NCBI GenBank assembly: GCA_964619055.1
Contig: CAZUDB010000029.1
Location: forward strand, 1 to 41,424
Length of the DNA stretch: 41,424 bases
Direction of reading: 5' to 3'
Source of the DNA: CAYVUM01 sp964619055
Lineage (GTDB): Bacteria; Pseudomonadota; Alphaproteobacteria; Rhodospirillales; Defluviicoccaceae
Positions 9,971 to 18,337 of the stretch are shown here, piece by piece. The notes beneath the pieces are model-generated. The model made no database searches. It worked only from the letters and a program-made list of their open reading frames with translations, and had not been told where the DNA came from. How positions within the stretch are numbered: the stretch's first letter is position 1; each line of letters opens with the position of its first letter. The translations under genes and the position numbers were made by a program.

Positions 9971-10888
9971 GTGCGTTTTAAACTGACAATTGAATATGAT
10001 GGCGGCCCGTTCGTAGGCTGGCAACGCCAAGATAATGGCCCCTCCGTCCAAGCAGCCCTCGAGGCGGCGGCCAAGGCGCTGACCGGACACGAGGTTACGG
10101 TTGAAGGGGCGGGCCGGACCGATGCCGGCGTCCACGCGCTCGGGCAAGTCGCCCACCTGGACGTGCCTCAGGACCACGCCCCCGACACCGTTCGGAACGC
10201 GCTCAATTTCCATCTGAAACCGGCGCCAGTGGTGGTGCTGGCAGCCGTGCCCGTGGATTCATCGTTTCACGCCCGGTTTTCCGCCCAATCCCGCACTTAT
10301 TGCTTTCGCATCCTCAATCGTCGGGTGCCGCCGGCTTTGGACCGCGGCCGGGCGTGGTGGGTTCCGGCTGCGCTTGATGTGGACGCGATAGCCGACGCCG
10401 CGCGAGTTCTCCTCGGGCGTCACGATTTCACGACCTTTCGGGCCAGTCTGTGCCAGGCGCGCTCGCCCGTGAAAACGCTGAACCGCTTGGACGTCACGGC
10501 CACGGGCGATGAGATCCGCATTCTGGCCCACGCGCGGTCCTTCCTGCATCACCAAGTCCGCAACATTGTGGGAACGTTGAAGCTGGTGGGCGAGGGCAAG
10601 TGGACCTCAGCGGACGTCGCGGCCGCCCTTGCTGCGCACGATCGAACGAGGGGAGGGCCAACCGCACCCGCACATGGTCTGTACTTAATGGCTGTCGGCT
10701 ATGAGCCCAGTGGCAGCGATGGGCCCAACGCAAAACAGAGTTTAGTAAAGGCGCTGGGCCAAAACGAACACGAGATAGGTAATGGCCAAGTCCAAGGCGA
10801 CCAAGCCGGCCGCGGCGAGCCCCGGGATCGCGAGCACGGTGCGGGCGACGAACCACAGGCAAAGACACACAACACAAAACAAAATTAG
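9971..10888 (+). CDS. truA: tRNA pseudouridine(38-40) synthase TruA
   Basis: Converts U38-U40 of the anticodon arm to pseudouridine. The family core is clear: FKLTIEYDGGPFVGWQRQ, the catalytic Asp51 in GAGRTDAGVHALGQ, the F-H-ARFSAQSRTY segment, FLHHQVRNIVGTL and the terminal APAHGLYLMAVGY. The GTG at 9971 is chosen because GGGGAA lies ten bases upstream; a TTG 18 bases earlier is in frame. The product is 305 residues, about 50 longer than usual: after VGYEP an acidic, Gly/Gln-rich tail continues antisense into the neighbouring membrane-protein gene for 147 bases. That tail probably comes from loss of the usual stop and need not affect activity. Confidence 0.93.
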   Translation: MRFKLTIEYDGGPFVGWQRQDNGPSVQAALEAAAKALTGHEVTVEGAGRTDAGVHALGQVAHLDVPQDHAPDTVRNALNFHLKPAPVVVLAAVPVDSSFHARFSAQSRTYCFRILNRRVPPALDRGRAWWVPAALDVDAIADAARVLLGRHDFTTFRASLCQARSPVKTLNRLDVTATGDEIRILAHARSFLHHQVRNIVGTLKLVGEGKWTSADVAAALAAHDRTRGGPTAPAHGLYLMAVGYEPSGSDGPNAKQSLVKALGQNEHEIGNGQVQGDQAGRGEPRDREHGAGDEPQAKTHNTKQN

Positions 10889-11308
10889 GGACAGGAAGCC
10901 CGTGACCTCCAGCGGAAGCACGCCAGCCAGGCTCCCGAATTGAAGAGCGATAAGCGGCATGTTCACAAAGCCCGACACCCAGTTGTAGACGGTCAGGTAA
11001 ACCGGGAACCGGTCCATCAAGCCAAGGCGCTCAATGACCACGGCCGCTGCCACCGGAAAGGCGAGCCACGACACCACGTAAGTGAGGGATTCCACCAGCC
11101 AATAGGCAACGGCAGTGGTGGATGGGTCGAGTTTGGCCAGACGCATGCCAAGGACAGCGACGTGGAATGGCAGCAGCAGTAGGGCAACGGTGAACGATCG
11201 CCAGGCGCCCGCGACGGACCCGTCAAAATAGGCTAGCCCACCGGAGTCCAGGCGCAGGAACCGCCATGAGCCGTAAAGCGCCCGTATGATCTCGCCAAGA
11301 CTTGCCAT
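10742..11308 (-). CDS. Hypothetical inner-membrane protein
   Basis: 188 residues from the ATG at 11308, which follows the dapE stop by seven bases; an in-frame ATG at 11365 would overlap dapE by 50 bases. It has about five hydrophobic segments, among them FTVALLLLPFHVAVLGM, VSWLAFPVAAAVVI and LSLILFCVVCLCLWFVA, so it is an integral membrane protein. Its position as last gene of the dapD-dapE transcript is the only functional hint. The 3' 147 bases overlap the truA tail on the other strand. I do not recognise a named family with confidence. Confidence 0.8.
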   Translation of the reverse strand: MASLGEIIRALYGSWRFLRLDSGGLAYFDGSVAGAWRSFTVALLLLPFHVAVLGMRLAKLDPSTTAVAYWLVESLTYVVSWLAFPVAAAVVIERLGLMDRFPVYLTVYNWVSGFVNMPLIALQFGSLAGVLPLEVTGFLSLILFCVVCLCLWFVARTVLAIPGLAAAGLVALDLAITYLVFVLAQRLY

Positions 11309-11315
11309 CAGGCCG

Positions 11316-12578
11316 TCATTCCGCGACAGCGGTTCCCCGAAACCATCGATGCAGCACGCCGGCATAGATCGCGGTCAGGCGATCGATGTCCTGGAGCGCC
11401 ACGGCTTCGTCGACCTTGTGGGCGGTGTCCCCGACCATACCGAACTCCGCCACAGGGCACAGGTCCTTCAGAAACCGCGCATCGGACGTCCCGCCGGTGG
11501 TCCCAAAAGCGGGGATTATCCCCGTGACGTCACGAACGCTGTCGGCGATGATTTCGCCCAGCGCGCCCGGCGGACATAAGAACGCCTCCCCGGAACAACG
11601 AACGGCCAAGTGCCAGTGCGCCTCAGGCATGGCGGCCCGAAATCGCGCCTTCAGAAGCTCGTGCACGCCCGCTCCAGTGTGGTTGGTGTTGAAGCGGACG
11701 TTGAATCGAGCAATCGCCTTGGCCGGGATCACGTTGGTTGCGCGATTGTCCACGTCGATGCTGGTGATCTCCACCCGGGATGGCTGAAAATACTCGGTGC
11801 CGCCGTCCAAAGAGCAGCCGTCAACGGATTGCAGAAGCCGCATCAGCGTGGGGATCGGGTTGTCGGCGTGCTGCGGGTAGGCCACGTGGCCTTGGGTGCC
11901 GGAGACCGTGAGCACGCCATTCAAACTGCCGCGCCGGCCGACCTTGATCATACTGCCCAAAGTGCCGGCGCACGTAGGCTCACCGACCAGGCAGGCATCG
12001 GGACGTTCGTCCCGCGCGGCAAGCCAGCGGAGCACCTTGACCGTGCCGTTAATGGCCGGGCCTTCCTCGTCGCCAGTCAACAGCAGACTGATGGAGCCAG
12101 GAACCGGCCCGGTCGTGGCAGCGAGAAACCGTCCGACCGCCGCGACAAAACAGGCAACCGCCGACTTCATGTCAACAGCCCCCCGCCCCCAAAGCTGTCC
12201 GTCACGCACCTCGGCGGCGAACGGGTCCGTGCTCCAGTCGCCCTGATCCCCGACGGGCACCACGTCGGTATGGCCTGCAAAGCACAGGTGGGGCGGAGCG
12301 TTTCCAAGCCGGGCATAGAGGTTCTCGACGGCCTCCGTTCCGTCCTCCTCGAAGGAAAGACGATGACAGTTAAAGCCAAGGCTCGTGAGCACATCCGCGA
12401 CGACGCCGAGCGCGCCGGCATCGGTGGGCGTGACGCTTGGGCAGCGGATCAGCGCTCGTGCCAGCTCAAGCGCCTCCACGGCGCGCACCGACCCGGCATG
12501 GGGCGGCCTGGCGGACTCACCAGGGACTCTCGCCCCCGTTTCGTGACGAACCGACGTCACGTCACCAACCCGCGTCAA
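11316..12578 (-). CDS. dapE: Succinyl-diaminopimelate desuccinylase
   Basis: Zinc-dependent M20 peptidase-family enzyme that removes succinate from N-succinyl-LL-diaminopimelate in the lysine/meso-DAP branch, supplying peptidoglycan. Visible motifs are LELARALIRCPSVTPTDAG, the metal-binding FAGHTDVVPVGD, WGRGAVDMKSAVA, the catalytic LTGDEEGPA and the C-terminal GTTGGTSDARF with a final GDTAHKVDE. The start at 12578 overlaps the dapD stop as ATGA, favouring coupled translation. It gives 420 residues, about 30 longer than usual, with a low-complexity leader. In-frame GTG codons at 12488 and 12479 would give the usual length and are a real alternative. Confidence 0.95.
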   Translation of the reverse strand: MTRVGDVTSVRHETGARVPGESARPPHAGSVRAVEALELARALIRCPSVTPTDAGALGVVADVLTSLGFNCHRLSFEEDGTEAVENLYARLGNAPPHLCFAGHTDVVPVGDQGDWSTDPFAAEVRDGQLWGRGAVDMKSAVACFVAAVGRFLAATTGPVPGSISLLLTGDEEGPAINGTVKVLRWLAARDERPDACLVGEPTCAGTLGSMIKVGRRGSLNGVLTVSGTQGHVAYPQHADNPIPTLMRLLQSVDGCSLDGGTEYFQPSRVEITSIDVDNRATNVIPAKAIARFNVRFNTNHTGAGVHELLKARFRAAMPEAHWHLAVRCSGEAFLCPPGALGEIIADSVRDVTGIIPAFGTTGGTSDARFLKDLCPVAEFGMVGDTAHKVDEAVALQDIDRLTAIYAGVLHRWFRGTAVAE

Positions 12579-13417
12579 TCGCGCAGCAGATCATTGATGG
12601 AGGTGCGGCTGCGGGTTTTTTCGTCGACCCGCTTGACGATGACGACGCAGCCCAGGTTCGGGCCAGGGCTACCGTCGATGAGCGGCGCGCCAGCCATGGA
12701 CCCCGGCACGACGACGGAATAGGGAGGAACCTCGCCATAAAGCACCTCACCGCTGGCGCGGTCGATGATGCGTGTGGATGCCCCCAGGAACACACCCATG
12801 GCGAGGACCGAGCCTTCGCCGACGCGCACGCCCTCGGCGACCTCCGCTCGGGCGCCGATGAAGCAATTGTCCTCGATGATGACCGGCTCGGCCTGCAAGG
12901 GTTCGAGCACACCGCCGATACCGGTTCCACCCGAGATATGGCAGTTGGCGCCGATCTGAGCGCAGGAGCCGACGGTCGCCCAGGTGTCGATCATGGTCCC
13001 GGTGGCCACGTGGGCGCCCAGGTTGACGAAGCACGGCATCAGGACCACGCCGGGCGCAATGTAGGCGGAACGACGCACGACGCAGTGGGGGACCGCGCGA
13101 AACCCGGCCGCGCGGAACCGGTCCTCATCCCAGCCGGCAAACTTGGACGGAACCTTGTCGAACCACACGGCACCGCCCGGCCCGCCGGCAAGGACCGACA
13201 TGTCATTGAGGCGAAAGGACAGCAGTACAGCTTTCTTGAGCCACTGATTGACGGTCCAGTTGCCATCACGCTTCTCGGCCACCCGCAGTTGTCCGGAGTC
13301 AAGAAGGTCAAGAGCCGCCTCGACGGCCTCGGCAATGGGCCCGGTTGTGCCGAACGTCAGCGTATCGCGGGTTTCCCAAGCATCTTCGATCGTTTTTTGC
13401 AGGTCGGTGTGCGTCAT
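12575..13417 (-). CDS. dapD: Tetrahydrodipicolinate N-succinyltransferase
   Basis: Adds succinyl from succinyl-CoA to tetrahydrodipicolinate, the step before DapE acts further down the same pathway. 280 residues, as expected. The N-terminal helical domain (IEDAWETRD) is followed by a left-handed beta-helix with hexapeptide repeats visible as AHVATGTMIDTWATVGS, CAQIGANCHISGGTGIGG and the FIGARAEVAEGV series, ending in the C-terminal extension. Its stop overlaps the dapE start by four bases, so the two form a coupled operon. The ATG has no clean ribosome site. Confidence 0.96.
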   Translation of the reverse strand: MTHTDLQKTIEDAWETRDTLTFGTTGPIAEAVEAALDLLDSGQLRVAEKRDGNWTVNQWLKKAVLLSFRLNDMSVLAGGPGGAVWFDKVPSKFAGWDEDRFRAAGFRAVPHCVVRRSAYIAPGVVLMPCFVNLGAHVATGTMIDTWATVGSCAQIGANCHISGGTGIGGVLEPLQAEPVIIEDNCFIGARAEVAEGVRVGEGSVLAMGVFLGASTRIIDRASGEVLYGEVPPYSVVVPGSMAGAPLIDGSPGPNLGCVVIVKRVDEKTRSRTSINDLLRD

Positions 13418-13543
13418 TGTGGGCCGTTTTTTTCAGAGATGAGGATTGGTTCAGGACAGCGGACCATGACGGCGATAGCGGCGCCCTGTCAACCGCGGCA
13501 CCCCTACCACCACCGATACACGGCGCGGCAGCAGAAGCGAAAA

Positions 13544-14242
13544 CTAAAGCCCTCCCGTCGCCACCGCTGTGAGCCACGGGACCAACCGCTCCACTTCGTG
13601 ATCGACGTCAATGCCATCGGAGTCAAACCGGCCATGATCACTGCCGGTCCTAATCCAAACGGTTGTCATGCCGAGGGCCGCCGCCGGCGCCAGGTTGCGA
13701 AGCGTGTCCTCGACCATCACCGTGCGGTGGGGTCGCAGGCCAAACCGGTCGACCAGGGTGTTGTACGGCAACGGATCCGGCTTTGGCGCGTAGTCGGCCT
13801 CAGCAATGCCGAAAATACCGTCGAAATGGTGCGAAATCTCGAGCCGGGCAGCCACTCGCTCGGCATGGCCGGCGGACGCGTTGGTGTAAATCACCTTGCG
13901 GCCTGGCAGTGCCGCAAGTGCCGCGTCGAGTTCAGGATCGGCTGGCAGGCAGGCGAGATCGATGTCATGGACGTGATCCAGAAACGGTCCCGGCGCCATG
14001 CCGTGGACCTGCATTAGGCCGCAAAGGCTAGTGCCGAATTCACGAAAATACTGCTTTTGGATGCGAAACGCGTCGTCGCCCGATAGGCCTAAAAACGCCG
14101 CGATGTAGTCGCGCATCCGGATATCGATCTCTGCGAACAGATTGATTTCCGAGGCATAGAGGGTGTTGTCCAGGTCAAACACCCAGGCGTCGGCTTCCCG
14201 GAGGATGCCCAACGTCGATGACGTGGTCGATTGTTGATCCAT
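13544..14242 (-). CDS. HAD-family pyrimidine 5'-nucleotidase
   Basis: Haloacid-dehalogenase-fold hydrolase of the pyrimidine 5'-nucleotidase subgroup, expected to dephosphorylate nucleotides or similar small phosphates. 232 residues from the ATG at 14242; an in-frame ATG at 14263 is equally possible. Motif I is WVFDLDNTLY (the nucleophile Asp), motif II KVIYTNAS, motif III a Lys in YAPKPDPLPYN, and motif IV MVEDTLRNLAPAAALGM. It lies 126 bases upstream of dapD on the same strand, a neighbourhood I recall as common in alphaproteobacteria. It is divergent from the EAL-domain gene, leaving only about 100 bases for two promoters. Confidence 0.88.
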   Translation of the reverse strand: MDQQSTTSSTLGILREADAWVFDLDNTLYASEINLFAEIDIRMRDYIAAFLGLSGDDAFRIQKQYFREFGTSLCGLMQVHGMAPGPFLDHVHDIDLACLPADPELDAALAALPGRKVIYTNASAGHAERVAARLEISHHFDGIFGIAEADYAPKPDPLPYNTLVDRFGLRPHRTVMVEDTLRNLAPAAALGMTTVWIRTGSDHGRFDSDGIDVDHEVERLVPWLTAVATGGL

Positions 14243-14346
14243 GAAAACCGAGTGTTTACGCATCCGCACGCTAATTGATGGGTCTTCGAGCGCGACTTGG
14301 CAACCCTGCCTGCTCTGTTCCACAACCGCATTGGGGCACCCTGCCC

Positions 14347-16038
14347 ATGGCACCCGAAACGATTACCAATCAGTATCCCGCCTCACATGCGGCCCTGCGT
14401 GCCGATCGCAACCGGTTTGTTGCGTGGTCGTTTTGCTGGGGGGAGCTCTTGTTTGAACTGCGACGCGACTACAGCATCGTGCGTGCCGCCGGCCCAACGG
14501 CGACATTGCTCGGCCGGGAGTCCGCGGATCTTTCGGGCTCATATCTGCTCGACCTAGTCCCTGCGACCGACCGCGCATTCGCGAAGCGGCTGATGGATTT
14601 AAGCCTCCGCCTCAAACGCATTCACGCGGTGCCGATGGCCTTCACCAGTGCAAGTGGCGGCCCCGTGCCGTTCATTATCAGCGGATATCAGCTCGATGAT
14701 CTGCAAGGCCACATCTTCCTCGCGTTGCGGCGCGGCGGAGCCCAGGCCGCCGAGAGCAAATCGCCACCGCGACGAGCAACGGACTCCGGTCTTTTGGACG
14801 GGGACACCCTAGCAAGTGCCGTGAGCCGGCGCGGTGACGACGGACGGTTGGAACCGGGCCAACAAATGACGGTGCTACAGGCCGGTGATTATGGCGACCT
14901 GCAAAGCCGGCTCGATAACGAAGCCGAACATGCGCTGCAGCGTCGGATTGGGGCCTTGCTGAGGGCATCGTCGGTGGACGGCGAACTGGCCGCGCGCCTG
15001 ACCCCGGACCGCTATGGGGTCATCCATGATGCAACGGTGGACATGTCCGAACTACGAGACGCGCTCAGTGACGTTTGCCGAAATGCCGATCCGCTTGGTC
15101 AGGGCGTCAATATCGCGAGTCACAGCGTGGAAATCCCCCACGACGGCACACAATCTGCCGACATTGCCAAAGGCCTTGTGTACGCGATCAATCGGTTCCG
15201 CACGTCCTCCGGAAACGATTTCTGCTTGCAAGGATTGACATCGAACTTGAGCTCGCTGGCCGGGGAGGCGATGTCGGCGGTCTCCACATTTCGGCAATGG
15301 CTGGTGAACGAAGAATTCTCGGTCGTTTTTCATCCGATTGTGAGCGTTCGGACCGGTGCCATCCATCATTACGAGGCCCTGGCGCGATTTCCGGCCGGCG
15401 GCGACAAAAGCCCTTTTGATACCATCCTATTCGCAGAAGAAACCGGCCTCATCGTCGATTTCGATTTGGCGATGGCGCGGCGTGTGATCGCTTGGCTCAA
15501 CGGTTTTCCCCGCAACGGCAGTATCAGCGTCGCGGTGAACGTGTCGGGCGCTTCCGTGGGTGTTCCGGCCTATGTCCAGCAACTAACCACTCTTCTCAAT
15601 CAAAACACCTGGTCACGCGGACGACTGCTGTTCGAGATCACGGAGTCGGCGCGTGTTTCTCAAGTCACCGACGCCGTCAAGACGATCCAAGCGCTGAGGG
15701 CACTCGGACACCCCGTTTGCCTGGACGATTTCGGGGCAGGCAGCGCCAGCTTCCAATACCTGTCGCAACTGGAGGTCGACATCGTGAAGTTCGATGGTAC
15801 GGCCTTGCGCAATGCCCGCTCAAGCCCGAAGGGCCGCGCGTTCTTGAAGGCCCTTGTCGGCCTTTGCCATGAAATCGGCGTCGAGACAGTGGCCGAGGTG
15901 ATCGAAACCAACGCCGACCTGCAATTCGTGCGCGACTGCGGAGTCGATTTCGGCCAGGGGTATCTGTTCGGTGAACCGGCGTGCGATATCGAAACCTTCC
16001 GGACCACGATCCCCCGGCACGTTTTTGCCGCGGCTTAG
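14347..16038 (+). CDS. EAL-domain cyclic-di-GMP phosphodiesterase with degenerate GGDEF
   Basis: Predicted to hydrolyse the second messenger c-di-GMP. 563 residues from the ATG at 14347. Residues about 20-125 look like a PAS-type sensor (SIVRAAGPTATLLGRESADLSG). The middle (about 175-290) reads like a decayed GGDEF domain: LTPDRYGVI stands where GGDEF would be, so cyclase activity is unlikely. The C-terminal EAL domain keeps its key residues: Glu343 in YEALARF, Asn in VNVSG, Glu in FEITES, the DDFGAG loop, Lys in IVKFDG, Glu in VAEVIE and GQGYLFG. There is no membrane segment, so it should be cytosolic. It runs divergent from the HAD gene and is not in an operon. Confidence 0.9.
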   Translation: MAPETITNQYPASHAALRADRNRFVAWSFCWGELLFELRRDYSIVRAAGPTATLLGRESADLSGSYLLDLVPATDRAFAKRLMDLSLRLKRIHAVPMAFTSASGGPVPFIISGYQLDDLQGHIFLALRRGGAQAAESKSPPRRATDSGLLDGDTLASAVSRRGDDGRLEPGQQMTVLQAGDYGDLQSRLDNEAEHALQRRIGALLRASSVDGELAARLTPDRYGVIHDATVDMSELRDALSDVCRNADPLGQGVNIASHSVEIPHDGTQSADIAKGLVYAINRFRTSSGNDFCLQGLTSNLSSLAGEAMSAVSTFRQWLVNEEFSVVFHPIVSVRTGAIHHYEALARFPAGGDKSPFDTILFAEETGLIVDFDLAMARRVIAWLNGFPRNGSISVAVNVSGASVGVPAYVQQLTTLLNQNTWSRGRLLFEITESARVSQVTDAVKTIQALRALGHPVCLDDFGAGSASFQYLSQLEVDIVKFDGTALRNARSSPKGRAFLKALVGLCHEIGVETVAEVIETNADLQFVRDCGVDFGQGYLFGEPACDIETFRTTIPRHVFAAA

Positions 16039-16053
16039 GCGTGCAACGCCCAA

Positions 16054-16776
16054 TCAGGGGATCGAGCGCGGCACGCCGGACCGAACGGCGCCGGCCGCGA
16101 CCTCGTCAAAAAGCAGGTGACCGGCATAGACCTGCTTGGTGGCTTCCACCAGAATTATGCCGGCGAAGGTCTTGAACCACCGCAGGCCGATGGTTTCGCA
16201 AAACGGCGCCGTCCTCAAAATCAGGTTGGATTGCATCGGCGGCACGCACAGCGCTGTTGACGACCGCTCGGGCTGGAACAGGGCCTCGTTGAGAACGCTT
16301 TTTAGCCCGCTGGTGGAGTAAGGCGTGCCCATGCCAAAGGGGGTACGATCGAAATGGGCCCAAATCCCGCGCCGATTGGGCACGACAACAAGCAAACGGC
16401 CACCATCGGCCAACACCCGCCAAATCTCCCTCAACAGAGGGCGCACTGACTCGGTACATTCCAAGGCGTGAACCACCAGCACACCGTCAAACATCCGGTC
16501 CGGAAATGGCAGGCTGGTCTCGTCGATCAGGACGGCCTGACCGGCCCCGTCGGCTGGCCACGGCACCACACCCTGCGGGCCCGGCATGCCAGCAGCGACG
16601 CGCTCAGCTTCGCCTCTAAACCGTCCCAAATAAGGCACGGGATAACCGAGGCCGAGGAGGCGCATGTTCTCGACATTGGGCCACGTCGACCGAATCGCCC
16701 GCCCGACCATGCGCCTTGCGACACGGCCCAGCGGCGACGCGTAAAACGTGTGCAAAGCGGCAACATCACACCACAT
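16054..16776 (-). CDS. Class I SAM-dependent methyltransferase
   Basis: 240 residues from the ATG at 16776; the frame opens 69 bases earlier but into the divergent gloB promoter. The Rossmann-type core shows the SAM-binding MRLLGLGYPVPYLG with its Gly-x-Gly, the acidic loop before SLPFPDRMFDGVLVVHALE, and the LLREIWRVLADGGRLLVVVPNR strand-turn typical of methyltransferase family 11. The C-terminal half (residues about 140-240) has no recognised motif. The substrate is unknown. The gene is head-to-head with gloB; I recall this methyltransferase beside glyoxalase II in other alphaproteobacteria, which suggests a link to glutathione or aldehyde metabolism without proving one. Confidence 0.83.
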   Translation of the reverse strand: MWCDVAALHTFYASPLGRVARRMVGRAIRSTWPNVENMRLLGLGYPVPYLGRFRGEAERVAAGMPGPQGVVPWPADGAGQAVLIDETSLPFPDRMFDGVLVVHALECTESVRPLLREIWRVLADGGRLLVVVPNRRGIWAHFDRTPFGMGTPYSTSGLKSVLNEALFQPERSSTALCVPPMQSNLILRTAPFCETIGLRWFKTFAGIILVEATKQVYAGHLLFDEVAAGAVRSGVPRSIP

Positions 16777-16859
16777 AACGGCCCGAACTCTAGCGCAGGC
16801 CCAGGTCATAGGATAGTGTCGCTGCCGTTCTGCGCAAACGACCACAGGAGATTGGGGAC

Positions 16860-17678
16860 ATGCCTGCGCACGCGGACCAGAGCAATCTCAGCGCGAAAAC
16901 GTCCATGCCCGATCCGTTGCAGGTGGAACAGATCCCGGTCCTGACCGATAACTATGTCTATCTGATCCGGGACCCGGCTACGGGATGCTGCGCCGCCGTT
17001 GATCCGTCCGTGTCCGATCCGGTGCTGGCCGCGCTCGAACGCCTCGGCTGGCACCTGACGCATATTCTCAACACGCACCATCACAGCGACCACGTGGGCG
17101 GAAATCTGGCCATCAAAGCGGCGACCGGATGCACGATTGTCGGCAACGCCGCCGATGCCGCACGCATTCCCGGCATCGATGTTCGTGTCTCGGCTGGGGA
17201 TAAGGTCTCCCTTGGCGCTCAGGTCGCGCTTGTCTTTGACGTCTCCGGCCACACCATGGGCCATATCGCCTACTGGTTCGAGAGCTCGGACGCGCTGTTC
17301 TGTGGCGACACGCTGTTCTCCATTGGGTGCGGAAGGCTGTTCGAAGGGACGCCAGAGCGGATGTGGGCGAGCCTCAGCCAGCTTCGGTCCCTGCCGGATC
17401 AGACCCGGGTTTACTGCGCCCATGAATACACCCAAGCCAACGCGGCCTTTGCGCTAACGCTGGAGCCGGATAATCCGCGCCTGCAGGCCCGCGTCGAGGA
17501 GGTGGCGGCTCTCCGACGTGGCGGACAGTCGACCGTACCGTCGACCATGGAATTGGAAAAGGCGACCAATCCGTTTCTGCGGGTTGACGTGGATGCCTTC
17601 CGGCGCTCGGCAGGCGTTGCGGACCTGGACCCGGTGGCGGCCTTCGCCACCATTCGCCGTCAGAAGGATGTGTTCTAA
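16860..17678 (+). CDS. gloB: Hydroxyacylglutathione hydrolase (glyoxalase II)
   Basis: Hydrolyses S-D-lactoylglutathione to D-lactate and glutathione, the second step of methylglyoxal detoxification. Metallo-beta-lactamase fold, 272 residues. The binuclear metal motif THHHSDH spans residues 72-78. Further ligands are His in DVSGHTMGHIAY, Asp in FCGDTLF and His in VYCAHEYT. The C-terminal substrate domain carries NPFLR, which contacts glutathione in this family. An AGGAG site lies nine bases upstream of the ATG. The short hydrophilic leader before MPDPLQ is longer than usual. The glutathione transferase gene follows after four bases, so the two form a glutathione-based detoxification operon. 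Confidence 0.95.
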   Translation: MPAHADQSNLSAKTSMPDPLQVEQIPVLTDNYVYLIRDPATGCCAAVDPSVSDPVLAALERLGWHLTHILNTHHHSDHVGGNLAIKAATGCTIVGNAADAARIPGIDVRVSAGDKVSLGAQVALVFDVSGHTMGHIAYWFESSDALFCGDTLFSIGCGRLFEGTPERMWASLSQLRSLPDQTRVYCAHEYTQANAAFALTLEPDNPRLQARVEEVAALRRGGQSTVPSTMELEKATNPFLRVDVDAFRRSAGVADLDPVAAFATIRRQKDVF

Positions 17679-17682
17679 CGCC

Positions 17683-18321
17683 ATGGCTCCCTCGACGTCG
17701 CTCAAACTTCGCTACGGTCGCCGCTCGCCCTACGTTCGCAAAGTTCTGGTCACGGCCATCGAGGCCGGTATCGAGGACCGGATCGAGTGCGTGGAGACCG
17801 ACATTCAGGACCCGGCCAGCGACATCGGCCGCGACAATCCGCTCGCCAAGATCCCGACCCTTCTGTTGGCGGATGGAACGGCGCTCTACGACTCGCCAGT
17901 CATCTGCGAGTATCTGGACTTCATCGCCGCCGAACAACCACGCCACCGGCCACTCTTCCCACCGCCGGGCCCGGAACGCTGGTCCGCCCTTCGCCGCCAA
18001 GCCCTGGCCGACGGCATCATGGATGCCAGCGTAACCACCTTCCTCGAACGACAGCGCGACGCGGTCCAGCGCTCGGACGCCTGGGAAATGCGCCAGATCG
18101 CCAAGATCCAACGCGCCCTTAACGTGCTGGAGGAAGAGGCCCGGGACATGGCCGATGGGCCGTTGACGATCGGCACCATCGCCATCGGCTGTGCGCTCGG
18201 CTATCTGGACTTGCGCCTAACCGAGATCGGCTGGCGTGGCGACCACCCTACCCTCGCCGGTTGGTTCGAACCCTTCTCCGGGCGCCCGTCCATGCGGACA
18301 ACGATGCCGCCGCCGGCCTGA
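17683..18321 (+). CDS. Glutathione S-transferase family protein
   Basis: 212 residues from the ATG at 17683, four bases after the gloB stop. The N-terminal thioredoxin-like domain has LRYGRRSPYVRKVLVTAIEAG with Ser in the position of the catalytic residue. The cis-Pro and glutathione-contacting stretch KIPTLLLADGTALYDSPVICEYLD follows near residue 55. The C-terminal all-helical domain runs from about residue 85, with GPLTIGTIAIGCALGYLDLR as the conserved N-capping box region. It may conjugate or reduce electrophiles, and co-transcription with gloB points to aldehyde or electrophile detoxification. The exact substrate cannot be read. A hairpin covers its stop codon. Confidence 0.9.
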   Translation: MAPSTSLKLRYGRRSPYVRKVLVTAIEAGIEDRIECVETDIQDPASDIGRDNPLAKIPTLLLADGTALYDSPVICEYLDFIAAEQPRHRPLFPPPGPERWSALRRQALADGIMDASVTTFLERQRDAVQRSDAWEMRQIAKIQRALNVLEEEARDMADGPLTIGTIAIGCALGYLDLRLTEIGWRGDHPTLAGWFEPFSGRPSMRTTMPPPA

Positions 18322-18328
18322 GCCGGCG
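18311..18328. terminator. Stem-loop between convergent GST and serA genes
   Basis: A perfect seven-base stem CGCCGGC/GCCGGCG with the four-base loop CTGA, whose last three bases are the GST stop codon. It lies ten bases beyond the serA stop and could serve both strands, though no T-run follows on either side. Confidence 0.4.
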
Positions 18329-18337
18329 AACGGCCGC

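Noticed and set aside
12437..14017. 526-codon plus-strand frame opposite dapE, dapD and the HAD gene
   Set aside because: Spans three real minus-strand genes; His/Arg/Gly-rich shadow product.
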